Below are positions 63,712 to 64,000 of a stretch of DNA of 64,000 nt, in pieces (within the stretch, counting starts at the first letter, position 1; each line of letters opens with the position of its first letter). The notes under the pieces were generated by a model. It was not told the origin of the DNA. It did no database searches and saw nothing but the letters and a program-made list of their open reading frames with translations. Source of the stretch: Streptomyces phaeolivaceus (GTDB taxonomy: Bacteria; Actinomycetota; Actinomycetes; Streptomycetales; Streptomycetaceae). Position numbers and translations under genes: made by a program. The DNA lies in contig NZ_CP045096.1 of the NCBI RefSeq assembly GCF_009184865.1, forward strand, positions 4,092,001-4,156,000, in the 5' to 3' direction.

Positions 63712-63806
63712 CCACCCACCCGCACCCGCACCCGCACCCGCACCCGCCAACCGAACCCCCACAACCCAGTCGCATGGCCGCTCCACCCACCACTACCGTG
63801 CCGGAC

Positions 63807-64000
63807 ATGACCAACGACCCACAGCCCACCACCGGCCCCGCAGAAGCCCACCCCCGCTTCACCGAGGCACTCACCACCCTCGGCCTCACCGAACTACGCA
63901 CCAAGATCCGCCGCTTCCCGGAAGCCACCCGCACCGCCGCGGAGGCCGCCGCCGCCCTCGGCTGTGAACTGAGCGAGATCTGCAAATCGCTGATCTTCGC
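63807..64000 (+). CDS. YbaK/EbsC-type aminoacyl-tRNA deacylase, N-terminal part
   Basis: ATG 63807; the gene runs off the window after about 64 codons. Visible residues MTNDPQPTTGPAEAHPRFTE... then FPEATRTAAEAAAALGCELS and EICKSLIF match the start of YbaK/ProX deacylases, which hydrolyse mischarged aminoacyl-tRNA (often Cys-tRNA-Pro). The phrase T-A-x-E-A-A-x-A-L-G-C is diagnostic for the family. No ribosome site; the C-terminal part is not seen. Confidence 0.8.
   Translation, partial: MTNDPQPTTGPAEAHPRFTEALTTLGLTELRTKIRRFPEATRTAAEAAAALGCELSEICKSLIF

Overview
The window is typical high-GC Streptomyces chromosome: about 70% G+C, strong third-position GC bias, many GTG starts, leaderless-looking starts, and a gene order matching the core of the S. 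coelicolor chromosome around prs, ppc, galTEK, ispE-ksgA and pmt (recalled, not searched). No CRISPR array, prophage or biosynthetic gene cluster was seen. About 49 protein genes, one tRNA, one complete insertion sequence, one MITE-like element and several families of short intergenic repeats are supported.

Layout. 1-5.7 kb: an accessory toxin/immunity-type block. It holds a WHH (HNH) nuclease-like domain fused to SUKH, a 986-residue protein with YrhB/Imm35-like, collagen-like, deaminase-like and SUKH-4 segments, a YwqJ-type deaminase and a SUKH-3 protein. None shows a secretion domain. 5.9-12.4 kb: an orphan NarL-type sensor kinase, tRNA-Gln(UUG), then the housekeeping run glmU-prs-rplY-pth (cell-wall and LPS-type nucleotide sugar, PRPP, ribosomal protein bL25, peptidyl-tRNA hydrolase) and a small membrane protein. 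12.5-17.3 kb: ppc, then a fatty-acid desaturase co-transcribed with a TetR regulator, with a tandem operator-like repeat over the desaturase promoter. 17.3-26.4 kb: a MITE-like element, a glycosyltransferase, paaX-like regulator and MHS transporter, the divergent tam/tamR pair with its palindromes, an orphan LuxR-type regulator, a GNAT enzyme, and a RelE/Phd toxin-antitoxin pair with a 34-bp perfect operator palindrome.

26.5-32 kb: the galactose operon galT-galE-galK (minus strand) and the divergent sodium:solute symporter, a coherent Leloir-pathway unit. 32-37 kb: an Rpn-type nuclease with a small gene resembling its C-terminus, a whiJ-like set (anti-sigma-type ATPase, XRE regulator, two DUF397 proteins), a secreted serine hydrolase and a response regulator lacking the phospho-acceptor Asp. 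37-44 kb: two paralogous membrane-anchored beta-propeller proteins, an ABC-F ATPase, a membrane protein, and a truncated P-domain gene remnant. 44-49 kb: a NIT/HAMP sensor kinase next to an MHYT-domain membrane sensor, and a membrane acyltransferase.

49-64 kb: ispE-rsmA overlap, a resuscitation-promoting factor, TatD nuclease, a small metal-ribbon protein, an IS4-family element with 10-bp target duplication, rsmI, the protein O-mannosyltransferase pmt, two paralogous class B penicillin-binding proteins, an RBBP9-like hydrolase and the start of a YbaK-type deacylase. A palindromic intergenic repeat (arms around CGCGCAGTTCCCCGCGCCCCT) recurs at eight places from 17.6 kb onward; the IS sits inside one copy and the gene remnant abuts another.
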